Shown here: positions 45,601 to 53,171 of the stretch, in pieces
Numbering within the stretch: position 1 is the first letter of the stretch
Layout: each line of letters opens with the position of its first letter
From: Marivirga sericea
GTDB taxonomy: Bacteria; Bacteroidota; Bacteroidia; Cytophagales; Cyclobacteriaceae
Direction of reading: 5' to 3'
Length of the DNA stretch: 64,000 nt
Assembly (NCBI RefSeq): GCF_900177665.1
Contig: NZ_FXAW01000001.1
Coordinates: forward strand, 434,001-498,000
The notes under the pieces: generated by a model
Told to the model about the DNA's origin: nothing
What the model saw: the letters and a program-made list of their open reading frames with translations, nothing else
Databases searched by the model: none
Translations under genes and position numbers: made by a program

Positions 45601-47296
45601 CAATGATGGTGCTGCAGACTTTTTCATTTCTACCCATGGAAATCAAGCGAATAGGTTATTCTGTAATCAAAACAATTCCAACCACTGGATTCAAATAAAA
45701 CTAGTCGGTAATAAAAGTAATAAGAAGGGGATTGGAGCCGTAGTTAAAGTCAAATCAGGCGGACAATGGCAAATGCAACAAGTACAACCGATCAGCGGCT
45801 TTGGCAGCCAGCATAGTTTAACTCAAACTTTCGGATTAGGAAATAATTCGCAGGCAGATTCGGTGCAGATAGTATGGCCTTCAGGATTAGTTCAAAACAT
45901 CGTTTCACCACTTCTGGATACATTACATGTGGTAGAAGAACCCGATGCAAACAGGATTATATTTGTTGTGTTTAATGATTCAAATAACGATGGTTTGTTA
46001 AATATCAATGAGGAGAGGATCAAAAATATAAACCTATCTATCAATCCGATCGGAAGAATAATAAGAACTAATGCAAACGGAAAAATTCAAACTAGTCTGC
46101 CTGCAGGAGAGTACGAAATAGCTATCGAAAATAGCACACTTTATCAACAAACGGTTCCGATTAGTTTTACAGTAAGTGGAGCGGTTTTAAGCGATGCTAT
46201 AGCGGTTCCCTTATCCGTTGTGACCTTGGGATTTGATTTGGACTTAGAAATTGTAAGAACGCCATTGCGAAGAGGCTTTTCTAATAATACTGTAGTGCAA
46301 GTCAGAAATAAAGGGAGTGTAGCGGCCGAGAATGTAGAGTTGCTAATGACTTACCCTAGTGATATCGTGATAAAAAACTCAAGTGAAACTTTACAAATAC
46401 CAGAGACCAGTGTGTATAGCGTAAATCTAGGAGATTTAGGTGCTGGAGATGTGTATACAATGCAGATAGAGGACAGCGTAGGTTTAAATCTAAGAACAGG
46501 CGATTTTGTTAACTTTTCAAGTGAAGTGTCGGCGGTAGGCTTAGATCTTGATTTGACCAATAATACAGTCCAGGAGGATATTGAAATAGTAGGAGCTATT
46601 GATCCTAATGATTTATTAGTAAGTCCTAAAGGATATGGCGATAAAGGATGGATTTCCAAAGAGCAGTGGCTTACTTTTACTATCCGATTTCAAAATGTTG
46701 GGAGTTATTTTGCCACTTTTGTGAGACTACAATCAAGCTTAGATCAAGAGTTAGATCTTAGTACTTTCGAATTTATTGCAAGTAGTCATGAAGCGGATAT
46801 CACACTAACACAAGATAGGAATTTAGAAGTGTTTTATGATCATATTATGCTTCCGTCAACTGAGGTTAATGAACTGGAGAGTCATGGCTTCTTTAAATTT
46901 AGAATAAAGCCAAAATATGATTTGCAGGGAGGTGAACAGATAGAAACTGATGCTGATATCGTCTTTGATTATGAAGATGCTATACAAACTAATAGAATTC
47001 AACACTCGATAAAGTTTCAATTAGATTCTGACCAGGTGAAATTAAGTGTTTACCCGAATCCTAGCATTGATCAGATTAAAGTGAACACTCATAAAAACTA
47101 TTTCACTGTTGAAAATCTTCCTGCGATTGCATATTACAGTATAAGAGATCTATCCGGTACCATGGTGATGGAGAAAAGCAATCTGAAAGAAGATCGGCTT
47201 CAAGTATCGATTACGGGCTTGAAGAATGGCTTGTACATGATAGAAATATTGGATGAATCAGGGCAGAGATTTAATGCCCGATTTATCAAAAGATAA
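42677..47296 (+). CDS. Giant exported T9SS cargo protein with FG-GAP and UnbV domains
   Basis: This 1539-residue protein has a signal peptide (FFLFLLLLGLTTVKSLA). Residues about 25-500 resemble an IgGFc-binding-type N-terminal region (FNIYVPSNNDAVKRNVALIVTA; sections on tissue-contact strands). A linker follows to about 640. FG-GAP/VCBS-like calcium repeats span about 650-1005 (for example DFNNDGWDDLWVN and DFDNDGFLDLLITN). An ASPIC/UnbV domain follows (about 1010-1080, GIGAVVKVKSGG ... QVQPISGFGSQHS), then adhesin-like strands and a C-terminal T9SS sorting domain starting at LSVYPNPSIDQI (about 1455) and ending GLYMIEILDESGQRFNARFIKR. It should be secreted and surface-bound, as adhesin or matrix protein. 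The family of the first part is uncertain. Confidence 0.82.
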   Translation: MKRFFLFLLLLGLTTVKSLATGEPSTYFNIYVPSNNDAVKRNVALIVTAIQDSTYFSIVDDDMDGDSDDTVEGWLNAGQSYILYIKDNGINDDAKYASGGELKSDGDYFTIQSSKLVYASMSTDSDWQHDFVAAINKKSVGLKFYVYAPKISSSNRDLNVFAYEDNTSITISRISQSSTFSTGYTNVDVNQSEIVVQKTLNVGEDLIHYYTEGRDVMSSGETYMIESNKPVSLQYGALWGNSRDGGAYVPSFQGSSSGDLFYFAVPYQANGEQEIRMVSWDDNNEVQFDRFDKGSWISMGSWNISKFGTADWVGKENDNSTFATVFRVKCTEGKSISVFEANWMETGSIGTSDMASMMSSSNGSSSGKEFLAYIAPPGNQKNVRDPFTGNTFGGSFSHLFIFAGNTNATVSVVDAKTGGELFSKSVSVDSARYADIKISEAEWKSIYNGTGYNSGSDRPYLLINSDQNISVLNTNFNDNWMTYFGSSLKPAFDQSIVSNTSTAIPGDTSVLVSEIILDPSVTVQNPDVKVVISSGATAVRSSLTNTTTQVSVEGDIVRTNENTTITFDSVPDITTQDKYEVNTEIVLSTSYNDGTPIEDNTVISVETVVSGEIDGYVQESVVSQGIENETSNTSALVFNTCSVAEIENKLWDTWNSSWVDFNNDGWDDLWVNSKSTDQVNYLYQNVDGVLSEFQGTGQFFNEKAKTVTTVWGDINNDGYPDPFVVNATEKGSMLYLNYGNGNFEPLTNSGIYVHPKYFHGASFADFDNDGFLDLLITNFFQTEFHQLYRNNGDMSFTLLNDNAIATVSARATAPVLADYNNDGLVDVFIPNGNNEANSLFKNLGNFTFEKVSESGLENELKNSVGASWGDFDRDGDFDLFVTNSSDQFNDLYLNNGDDTFTRDSQSLLSNQKGHSHGAIWKDVENDGDLDLLVNNDQGRNFLYINDGTGDFYQNVDETISGDIGNAYGVATSDYNNDGAADFFISTHGNQANRLFCNQNNSNHWIQIKLVGNKSNKKGIGAVVKVKSGGQWQMQQVQPISGFGSQHSLTQTFGLGNNSQADSVQIVWPSGLVQNIVSPLLDTLHVVEEPDANRIIFVVFNDSNNDGLLNINEERIKNINLSINPIGRIIRTNANGKIQTSLPAGEYEIAIENSTLYQQTVPISFTVSGAVLSDAIAVPLSVVTLGFDLDLEIVRTPLRRGFSNNTVVQVRNKGSVAAENVELLMTYPSDIVIKNSSETLQIPETSVYSVNLGDLGAGDVYTMQIEDSVGLNLRTGDFVNFSSEVSAVGLDLDLTNNTVQEDIEIVGAIDPNDLLVSPKGYGDKGWISKEQWLTFTIRFQNVGSYFATFVRLQSSLDQELDLSTFEFIASSHEADITLTQDRNLEVFYDHIMLPSTEVNELESHGFFKFRIKPKYDLQGGEQIETDADIVFDYEDAIQTNRIQHSIKFQLDSDQVKLSVYPNPSIDQIKVNTHKNYFTVENLPAIAYYSIRDLSGTMVMEKSNLKEDRLQVSITGLKNGLYMIEILDESGQRFNARFIKR

Positions 47297-47321
47297 CTCA
47301 TAGTAGTTTTGGTTGAATATG

Positions 47322-47360
47322 GAGAGGTTTTCCAAATATTGGAATTCCTCTCTTTTTTTT
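47322..47360 (+). terminator. Intrinsic terminator of the cargo gene, containing regulatory palindrome
   Basis: GAGAGG (47322-47327) pairs with CCTCTC (47347-47352), with the inner arms TTCCAA / TTGGAA extending the stem; a run of eight T follows. The inner arms are also the TTCCA-N5-TGGAA palindrome (site B). Confidence 0.85.
47330..47344. promoter_or_regulatory. Palindrome TTCCA-N5-TGGAA (site B)
   Basis: TTCCAAATATTGGAA, with six-base arms, sits inside the terminator stem, about 120 bases before the receiver gene at 47463. A possible sigma-54 element downstream (TTGG at 47417-47420, TTGTA at 47428-47432) has the GG-to-TG distance one base short, so the promoter of this unit is not settled. 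Confidence 0.5.
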
Positions 47361-47462
47361 GGACATATACCAAGATTAAATAATTGTAAAGCACTGAAAA
47401 TCAATGTGTAAGATTTTTGGATTGATTTTGTATAAGTATTATACATATAAAATAATAAGATT

Positions 47463-47897
47463 ATGAAAGAGTTCGAAAAGTTCAAAATGTTTTTAGTAGA
47501 TGATGATCCATTCTTCTTAATGCTTTTGGAGCAAAGTTTTCAAAATTTAGGAATAACAGAGATTGATACCTTTAGCAATGGAGCAGAATGTCTAAATCAC
47601 TTACACGAAAATCCTGAAGTGATATTTCTAGATTACAATATGGATAACCTAACTGGTTATGAAGTCTTAAAGAAGATTAAGCGTTACGATCCTGACATAT
47701 TTGTGATTTTAGTATCTGCACAAAAAGATATTAAACCGGCAGTCGACTCTTTAAAGCATGGTGCTTTTGATTATATCCAAAAGTCAGATGATACAATGAA
47801 TCAAGTAGAGTCAGTTTTGAAAAAAATAGTGGAGGTGAAGCAATTAATTGAGAAGCGAAAACCAACTGTTATCCAACGAATGTTCAAAGTATCTTAA
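47463..47897 (+). CDS. Single-domain response regulator, first gene of the polysaccharide unit
   Basis: This 144-residue protein is a lone receiver domain: acidic pocket in VDDDPFF (about 13-18), phospho-acceptor aspartate in VIFLDYNMDNLTG (about residue 60) and the lysine in FDYIQKSDD (about 108). About twenty basic residues follow. There is no output domain. Its receiver resembles that of the NtrC-type regulator (both read ...AV..LK.GA.DYI.K.D). It starts the exopolysaccharide genes; one base separates its stop from the Wza-like start. It could be a phosphate sink or a phosphorylation-dependent regulator of export; this is inferred. Confidence 0.85.
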   Translation: MKEFEKFKMFLVDDDPFFLMLLEQSFQNLGITEIDTFSNGAECLNHLHENPEVIFLDYNMDNLTGYEVLKKIKRYDPDIFVILVSAQKDIKPAVDSLKHGAFDYIQKSDDTMNQVESVLKKIVEVKQLIEKRKPTVIQRMFKVS

Positions 47898-47898
47898 T

Positions 47899-48645
47899 AT
47901 GAAGTTTAGATTTCTCTCATATCTTTTAGGAGTAATATCGGTTGTCAGTTTCTCTTCTTGCAAGACTCAAAATATTTATATGACGGGACTGCCAGAAGAG
48001 CAAAGACTGGATAGTGCTTTTCTTCTATCAGATGACTATCAGTATAGAATACGGAAAGACGATAAGCTTACCATTAGTTTATGGGGGCAAGATGAATTAA
48101 GTGTTGGATCAACTTACGGAATATATAATTCAAATGAAGTATATGGGAAATGGTTAATGGTTGATTACAATGGCGAAGTTCCTTTACCCAAGATTGGGGA
48201 TTATAAAGTAGAAGGGAAAACGCTAATAGAATTGAAAAACGAATTAACAGTCCGATACAGTGAATGGATTCGTGAACCTGTGGTAGATGTCAAAGTACTA
48301 AATCGAGAGATCACAGTTTTAGGAGAAGTAAAAAGTCCTGGGACCATATCAATAGATAAAGAGCGAAATGAGTTTTTCGAAATAATAGCGAAGTGCAATG
48401 GCTTTGATTCCTATGCTAACTTGAAATACGTGAAGGTTTTAAGACAGAAAGGTCAAGATGTTGCAGTTGCTACTCTTGATCTAACAGATGCTAGCCGATC
48501 ACCGCTAACGGATACACCACTTTTACCGGGAGATGTCGTGATCATTCCTTCAAAGAAGTATAAGGAGTTTGATAGAAGGGTGTCGGTAATCATTCCATTT
48601 ACATCGACTATGACAGCCGCGGCCATTTTTATAGGCTTATTTTAA
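47899..48645 (+). CDS. Wza-like polysaccharide export lipoprotein
   Basis: The ATG at 47899 gives 248 residues with a lipoprotein signal (lipobox FSSC, Cys21). A longer in-frame reading from 47848 was rejected because it buries the signal. The core has the Poly_export opening YRIRKDDKLTISLWGQDEL (about 47-65), followed by a SLBB-like domain VLGEVKSPGTISIDKERN (about 138-155). A C-terminal hydrophobic helix (STMTAAAIFIGLF) fits the Wza group, whose helices form the outer-membrane pore. The Wzc-like gene follows after 8 bases. Confidence 0.9.
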   Translation: MKFRFLSYLLGVISVVSFSSCKTQNIYMTGLPEEQRLDSAFLLSDDYQYRIRKDDKLTISLWGQDELSVGSTYGIYNSNEVYGKWLMVDYNGEVPLPKIGDYKVEGKTLIELKNELTVRYSEWIREPVVDVKVLNREITVLGEVKSPGTISIDKERNEFFEIIAKCNGFDSYANLKYVKVLRQKGQDVAVATLDLTDASRSPLTDTPLLPGDVVIIPSKKYKEFDRRVSVIIPFTSTMTAAAIFIGLF

Positions 48646-48653
48646 CTAGAACT

Positions 48654-50852
48654 ATGAAAGAATTATTAACCTTTTTGAGGCCTTATTTTAGAGGATTACC
48701 TATAATAATCTTGGCGATGGTAGCATGCTACATGATAGCTGCTAAGTACTTGAATTATGTAACCCCAATGTATGAAAGTACAACCAAGATTAAGTTAGCT
48801 GATATAAGTGAAGGCATCACAAACAGTAATCTCTTTAAGGATTTTGATGTTTTTGCTACTTCTAATAAAGTTGCCGGTGAAATTGAGGTTCTAAAGTCTG
48901 AAGTTCTACTTAACCAGGCCTTGGATCAGCTCAATTTTGATGTGGAGACTTTTAGAGTAGGTAAAATACGGCAGGTGGAGTTATACGAAGACAATCCATT
49001 TAAATTTCACTTTATTAATTTTAACCCAAGCTATAAAGATCGCTTATTATCCTTCTCTTTCAACAAGGATCAAAAAATAAGCTTTAACTATGCTGACGGC
49101 TCCTCGGAAAGCGGAAATTTATCTGACACTTTACAAACTAGATTTGGCTCAGTGAAAGTTGAACTAGACAGTGCAGTACTCCGAAGATTCCCTGTTATTA
49201 ATTTGTATGACAATTATGGACTAAAGGTTCGCTCAAGACCTAAGTTAATCAGTGATGTTAAGAAGAACCTTGATGTAACAGCAGTTGATAAAGATGTAGC
49301 CGTAATCAGAATTATTTATAAGTCAGCAAACCCAAACAAAGCGGCTGTTTTTGCGAGTACTTTGGCTGACGTTTACATTCATGATTATATAGATGTCAAA
49401 TATAAGGTAGCGAATACTACTTCTGAATTTCTTAAAAGTCAGATAGAGCAGATAAACAAGAAACTTCAAACTTCGGAGAATGAAATTGAGAAGTACCGAA
49501 ATAATAAAGGGATTACAAATATCATTCAGGAGACTGAAACTGAATTAAGAAAAATATCTCAATTAAAGATTCAACAGACAAACCTTAAAATGTCTTTGTC
49601 TGCCATAAAAACTCTTGAAGAATATATAGCAGAAGGAAAAGATGATTTCCTAAATCTGGCACCAAATTTTGAAGCTTTCACTGATTTATTATCAACGGAA
49701 ATCGTAAAATCCATTAAAGCTTTACAAGCCAAGAAGAAAGAACTTTTAATGATTTATACTGCTGATGCTGAGGAAGTAAAGATCATTGATGCTAAAATTG
49801 AAGATCTTAAAAATTACCTGATTGAAAGTATTAGTAATACAAGGAAGAATTTAGAAGTTAAATACGAACTTTTAACAAAGGATATTATTGAGGCTGAAAA
49901 GGTTTTCTTAAAAGTGCCGGAGAATGAAAAGGTCTTAGCAACACTCAATCGAGAGTTCAGAATTTACGAACAGTCATACAATTTCTTGAACGAGAAGAAA
50001 ATTGAAGCGGAAATTGCCCGAGCAGCCACAATAGCTTTTCACAGAGTAATTAGTCCAGCCACTGTGCCAAATGTTCCAGTTTCTCCAAACAGAACTATTA
50101 TCAAGATTGTATCGGCATTATTGGGCTTGTTTGGAGCCATAGCACTGATTTTTGTAGTGCATATGTTGAAGGCTAGAGTCAATAACAGAGATAATATTGA
50201 AAGTAACTCTTTGATCCCGGTTGTCATGGAGACACCGAAATTTAAATCTAGAGATCTTGAAGTTAAACACTTTCAACGGGTTTTAACTCACTTAGAGATA
50301 AAGGGCTTGCTAAAGGATCATAACGTCATGAATTTCACGCACTTTAAGAAAAATGAAGGAGCGGAATATAATGCTTTTAACCTTGCTTATACACTAGCAA
50401 ATCAAGGAAAGAAAGTGTTAATTATTGATGTTTTGGATAGCCTATCAGATAGGAGGAGAGCCAATTTAAATGAGTTGATTAATGGAGAAATTGCCATTCA
50501 GCAAGTAGATATTCAAGAGTTCAGACTGTACTCCAATGCTGATGCGAAAAACTGGTTAGTTTCAAAAAGTCAGTCATTTGACTATACTATTATCATTAAT
50601 GATTACTTAACAGAAAGAGATGGAATGCTTTTGATGGCTATCTCAGATTTAAACTTCATTAGTCTGGATGCAAGATTAACGCTAGCTAGCAAGATTGAGG
50701 AGGCTAATCTTATTGTTGATGAGTATAAATTGCCAAATGTTCATTTTATTCTGAATAGGGCTCATTACAATCCGAATATTGTTTTAGAAGCCTACTGGTA
50801 CCTCAGAAAATTTTTCATAGCACTTAAAGGAAGATTCTATGAGAAAGCTTAA
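48654..50852 (+). CDS. Wzz/Wzc-type chain-length protein with degenerate BY-kinase domain
   Basis: This 732-residue inner-membrane protein has two membrane helices (about 13-31 and 484-506) flanking a long periplasmic Wzz domain with coiled coil (about 265-440). The C-terminal domain (about 555-705) has the fold of a bacterial tyrosine kinase. The P-loop position reads FKKNEGAEYNAFNLAYTL (564-581) instead of GxxxGKS/T, so the ATP-binding lysine is lost. The Walker A' strand VLIIDVLD (with Asp592) is kept. There is no C-terminal tyrosine cluster. It probably controls chain length and partners the Wza-like pore without kinase activity. It overlaps the flippase gene by 14 bases. Confidence 0.87.
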   Translation: MKELLTFLRPYFRGLPIIILAMVACYMIAAKYLNYVTPMYESTTKIKLADISEGITNSNLFKDFDVFATSNKVAGEIEVLKSEVLLNQALDQLNFDVETFRVGKIRQVELYEDNPFKFHFINFNPSYKDRLLSFSFNKDQKISFNYADGSSESGNLSDTLQTRFGSVKVELDSAVLRRFPVINLYDNYGLKVRSRPKLISDVKKNLDVTAVDKDVAVIRIIYKSANPNKAAVFASTLADVYIHDYIDVKYKVANTTSEFLKSQIEQINKKLQTSENEIEKYRNNKGITNIIQETETELRKISQLKIQQTNLKMSLSAIKTLEEYIAEGKDDFLNLAPNFEAFTDLLSTEIVKSIKALQAKKKELLMIYTADAEEVKIIDAKIEDLKNYLIESISNTRKNLEVKYELLTKDIIEAEKVFLKVPENEKVLATLNREFRIYEQSYNFLNEKKIEAEIARAATIAFHRVISPATVPNVPVSPNRTIIKIVSALLGLFGAIALIFVVHMLKARVNNRDNIESNSLIPVVMETPKFKSRDLEVKHFQRVLTHLEIKGLLKDHNVMNFTHFKKNEGAEYNAFNLAYTLANQGKKVLIIDVLDSLSDRRRANLNELINGEIAIQQVDIQEFRLYSNADAKNWLVSKSQSFDYTIIINDYLTERDGMLLMAISDLNFISLDARLTLASKIEEANLIVDEYKLPNVHFILNRAHYNPNIVLEAYWYLRKFFIALKGRFYEKA

Positions 50853-52089
50853 AAACTTATTGAGTAATCCCAAAGCACTTCTGTTCGGGGATCAAGCAGT
50901 GTACAGTGGAACAAGTTTTCTTTTGACGCTATTTATAGCTAGAAATTTTTCTAAGGAAGAGTTCGGTACTTATTCGCTCTGGTTAATTGGAGTTTACTTT
51001 ATTCTCAACATAATCAGCACTTTAAGCATTCAGCAGTATCAGGTACTAGCACCAGGATTCAAGGAATATAAAAGCTATAAATCCTTTAATTTATTTCTGC
51101 TACTAGCCTTACTAATTCTTTCTGTTTTAATAGTTTTTGGTGCTATTAGTCCTTTTTTATCTGATTTTGAAAGACTACAAGAATTCAAGTTGGTCATTGT
51201 AATTTTTGGGATTGGATTCTTACTTCACGATTTCTTAAGACGATTTGCTATTGCTAATGATCATATAAGAACCGCTTTTTTCATGGATGTAAGCTATACC
51301 TTCTTGGTAGTCTTACTTTCTGTAGCACAGTACCTTTTTGCCTTTTCATTCAAAAATTTTATGGTGCTATTTCCTCTTGTTTACTTTCCGGCAGTAGTAA
51401 TTGGCATATTGCAGTTTAGGAACGAAAGTATTGAGACTAAACATTGGAAGTATTTCATGAGTCAGCATTGGCAACATGGTAAATGGTTAGTATTATCAGC
51501 AATGGTGCAATGGTGGTCTAGCAATTTATTTGTGTTAGCATCAGGCTTATATTTAGGTATTGAGGCCCTTGGTGCATTTAGATTAGTTCAATCTCTATTT
51601 GGCTTATTAAATGTCTTTTTGCAAGCTATTGAGAATTATGCCATCCCTACAGCAGCAAGGATTTACAATGAATTTTCGATTCCAAGAACGGTAGATTACT
51701 TGAATAAGTTAAGTCTTAAAACTGTCATCGCTTTTGGATTAGTACTGGCCATGTTATTTCTATATGCTACACCTTTGCTAGTTTTAGCAGCAGGGGAAGG
51801 CTACGAGAATTATGGTTTTGTGGTAAAAGGAATGGTGATATTATACGGTATAATCATAATTGGTTATCCCATCAGAATAGGAATTAGGATTTTACTCTTG
51901 AACAAATATAATTTAACAGGTTATCTGTTTTCACTCCTCATCAGTTTCGTCAGTTTTCACTTCCTCCTTGAAAGATTTCAACTAGTTGGAGCCATCGCAG
52001 GATTAATATGCTCTCAGCTTATTTTACTTAGTTTTTGGTACTACGCTCTTCGGAGGCAAAAATTTTACATATGGAAATCATACATTTAA
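50839..52089 (+). CDS. Wzx-like polysaccharide flippase
   Basis: This 416-residue integral membrane protein has about twelve hydrophobic helices and the opening LLFGDQAVYSGTSFLLTLFIARN, with the FSKEEFGTYSLWLIG loop that marks the polysaccharide-biosynthesis flippase group. Such proteins carry lipid-linked repeat units across the inner membrane. It overlaps the Wzc-like gene (14 bases) and the next glycosyltransferase gene (19 bases). Confidence 0.85.
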   Translation: MRKLKNLLSNPKALLFGDQAVYSGTSFLLTLFIARNFSKEEFGTYSLWLIGVYFILNIISTLSIQQYQVLAPGFKEYKSYKSFNLFLLLALLILSVLIVFGAISPFLSDFERLQEFKLVIVIFGIGFLLHDFLRRFAIANDHIRTAFFMDVSYTFLVVLLSVAQYLFAFSFKNFMVLFPLVYFPAVVIGILQFRNESIETKHWKYFMSQHWQHGKWLVLSAMVQWWSSNLFVLASGLYLGIEALGAFRLVQSLFGLLNVFLQAIENYAIPTAARIYNEFSIPRTVDYLNKLSLKTVIAFGLVLAMLFLYATPLLVLAAGEGYENYGFVVKGMVILYGIIIIGYPIRIGIRILLLNKYNLTGYLFSLLISFVSFHFLLERFQLVGAIAGLICSQLILLSFWYYALRRQKFYIWKSYI

Positions 52090-53171
52090 TACTAGGCAAG
52101 GCGAATCCGGACAGGATGAATGGGGTGAATAAAGTAGTTTACCAATTAGCTACTAATCAAGCTAAGCGAAATTTGAAGGTAGAAGTTTGGGGTATTACAA
52201 AGGATTTGACTCACAATTACGAGGATAGGGTATTCAATACTCAACTATTTAAAAAGCAACATAATCCTTTTAAGCTAAGTGAGTTGCTAAAATTAGCCCT
52301 GATTAAAAAAAGCGGAAAAGCCGTAGTCCATTTGCACGGTGGCTGGATTCCAGTTTATGCTACTTTAGCGAAGTTTCTGTCAAAGCATGATATTCCTTTT
52401 GTTATAACTCCTCATGGAGCTTACAATACGGTAGCGATGAACAAGAGCAAATGGATTAAAAAGGCATATTATCAGCTGTTTGAAAAATCAGTACTCAAAA
52501 ATGCGAAAGCCATACATGCTATAGGCAAAAGCGAAATTGACGGTCTTGCAGGCTTGGGAAATTATAGCAATACATTTTTGTCACCTTACGGGTTTGAGAT
52601 TGAAAGTATTAAACCCGTAATGCCTAATAATGAAAAATTTGTAATAGGATTTGTGGGAAGAATCACTGCCTACACAAAAGGTCTTGATATTATTATTGAT
52701 TCTTTCAAAAACGTGCTTCAAAAGAATGCTAGAGCAGAATTGTGGATTGTGGGGGAAGGTGATGATTTGAATAGTCTTAAATCAAAAGTTCAAGGAGAAG
52801 GTATTTCTGGTGTAAAATTTTTTGGAGCTAAGTATGGCGAAGAAAAGAATGCAATTATTAGAAAAATGAATGTATTCGTTCATGCCTCAAGAAATGAAGG
52901 GATGCCGAGCGCTGTAATAGAAGCAGCTAGTTTTGCGGTTCCTGTTATTGTTTCGCCTGAAACTAATATTGCTGAATTGGTTGAAAAATATAAGGCGGGA
53001 ATAGCATTGAATGAAAATACTGTAGAAGAATTAACATCTGCATTTTTAGAGGCTATTAGTTCTTCAACAGAAGATTTATACTTACAAGGACTTTGTGCAT
53101 TAAAGATGATAAAAGAAGCTTTTAACTGGACTCAAATTGTCCGTAGTATGAATGATTTATACGCTAAATGA
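52071..53171 (+). CDS. Family 4 glycosyltransferase
   Basis: The ATG at 52071 gives 366 residues starting MEIIHLILGKANPDRMNGVN. A longer reading from 52035 was rejected because the conserved GT4 start would be internal. The GT-B fold shows VVHLHGGWIPVYA (about 80-92), FVIGFVGRI (about 187), and the donor site segment HASRNEGMPSAVIEAASFAVPVI (about 268-290). It adds one sugar from a nucleotide-sugar donor. It overlaps the flippase gene and the ligase gene (ATGA). Confidence 0.9.
   Translation: MEIIHLILGKANPDRMNGVNKVVYQLATNQAKRNLKVEVWGITKDLTHNYEDRVFNTQLFKKQHNPFKLSELLKLALIKKSGKAVVHLHGGWIPVYATLAKFLSKHDIPFVITPHGAYNTVAMNKSKWIKKAYYQLFEKSVLKNAKAIHAIGKSEIDGLAGLGNYSNTFLSPYGFEIESIKPVMPNNEKFVIGFVGRITAYTKGLDIIIDSFKNVLQKNARAELWIVGEGDDLNSLKSKVQGEGISGVKFFGAKYGEEKNAIIRKMNVFVHASRNEGMPSAVIEAASFAVPVIVSPETNIAELVEKYKAGIALNENTVEELTSAFLEAISSSTEDLYLQGLCALKMIKEAFNWTQIVRSMNDLYAK

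Noticed and set aside
47359-47375. TTGGACATATACCAAGA as sigma-54 promoter for the receiver gene
   Set aside because: The -12 position reads AG, not GC, it lies immediately behind the terminator T-run, and it is only about 20 bases from the palindrome, too close for the layout seen at the other sites.
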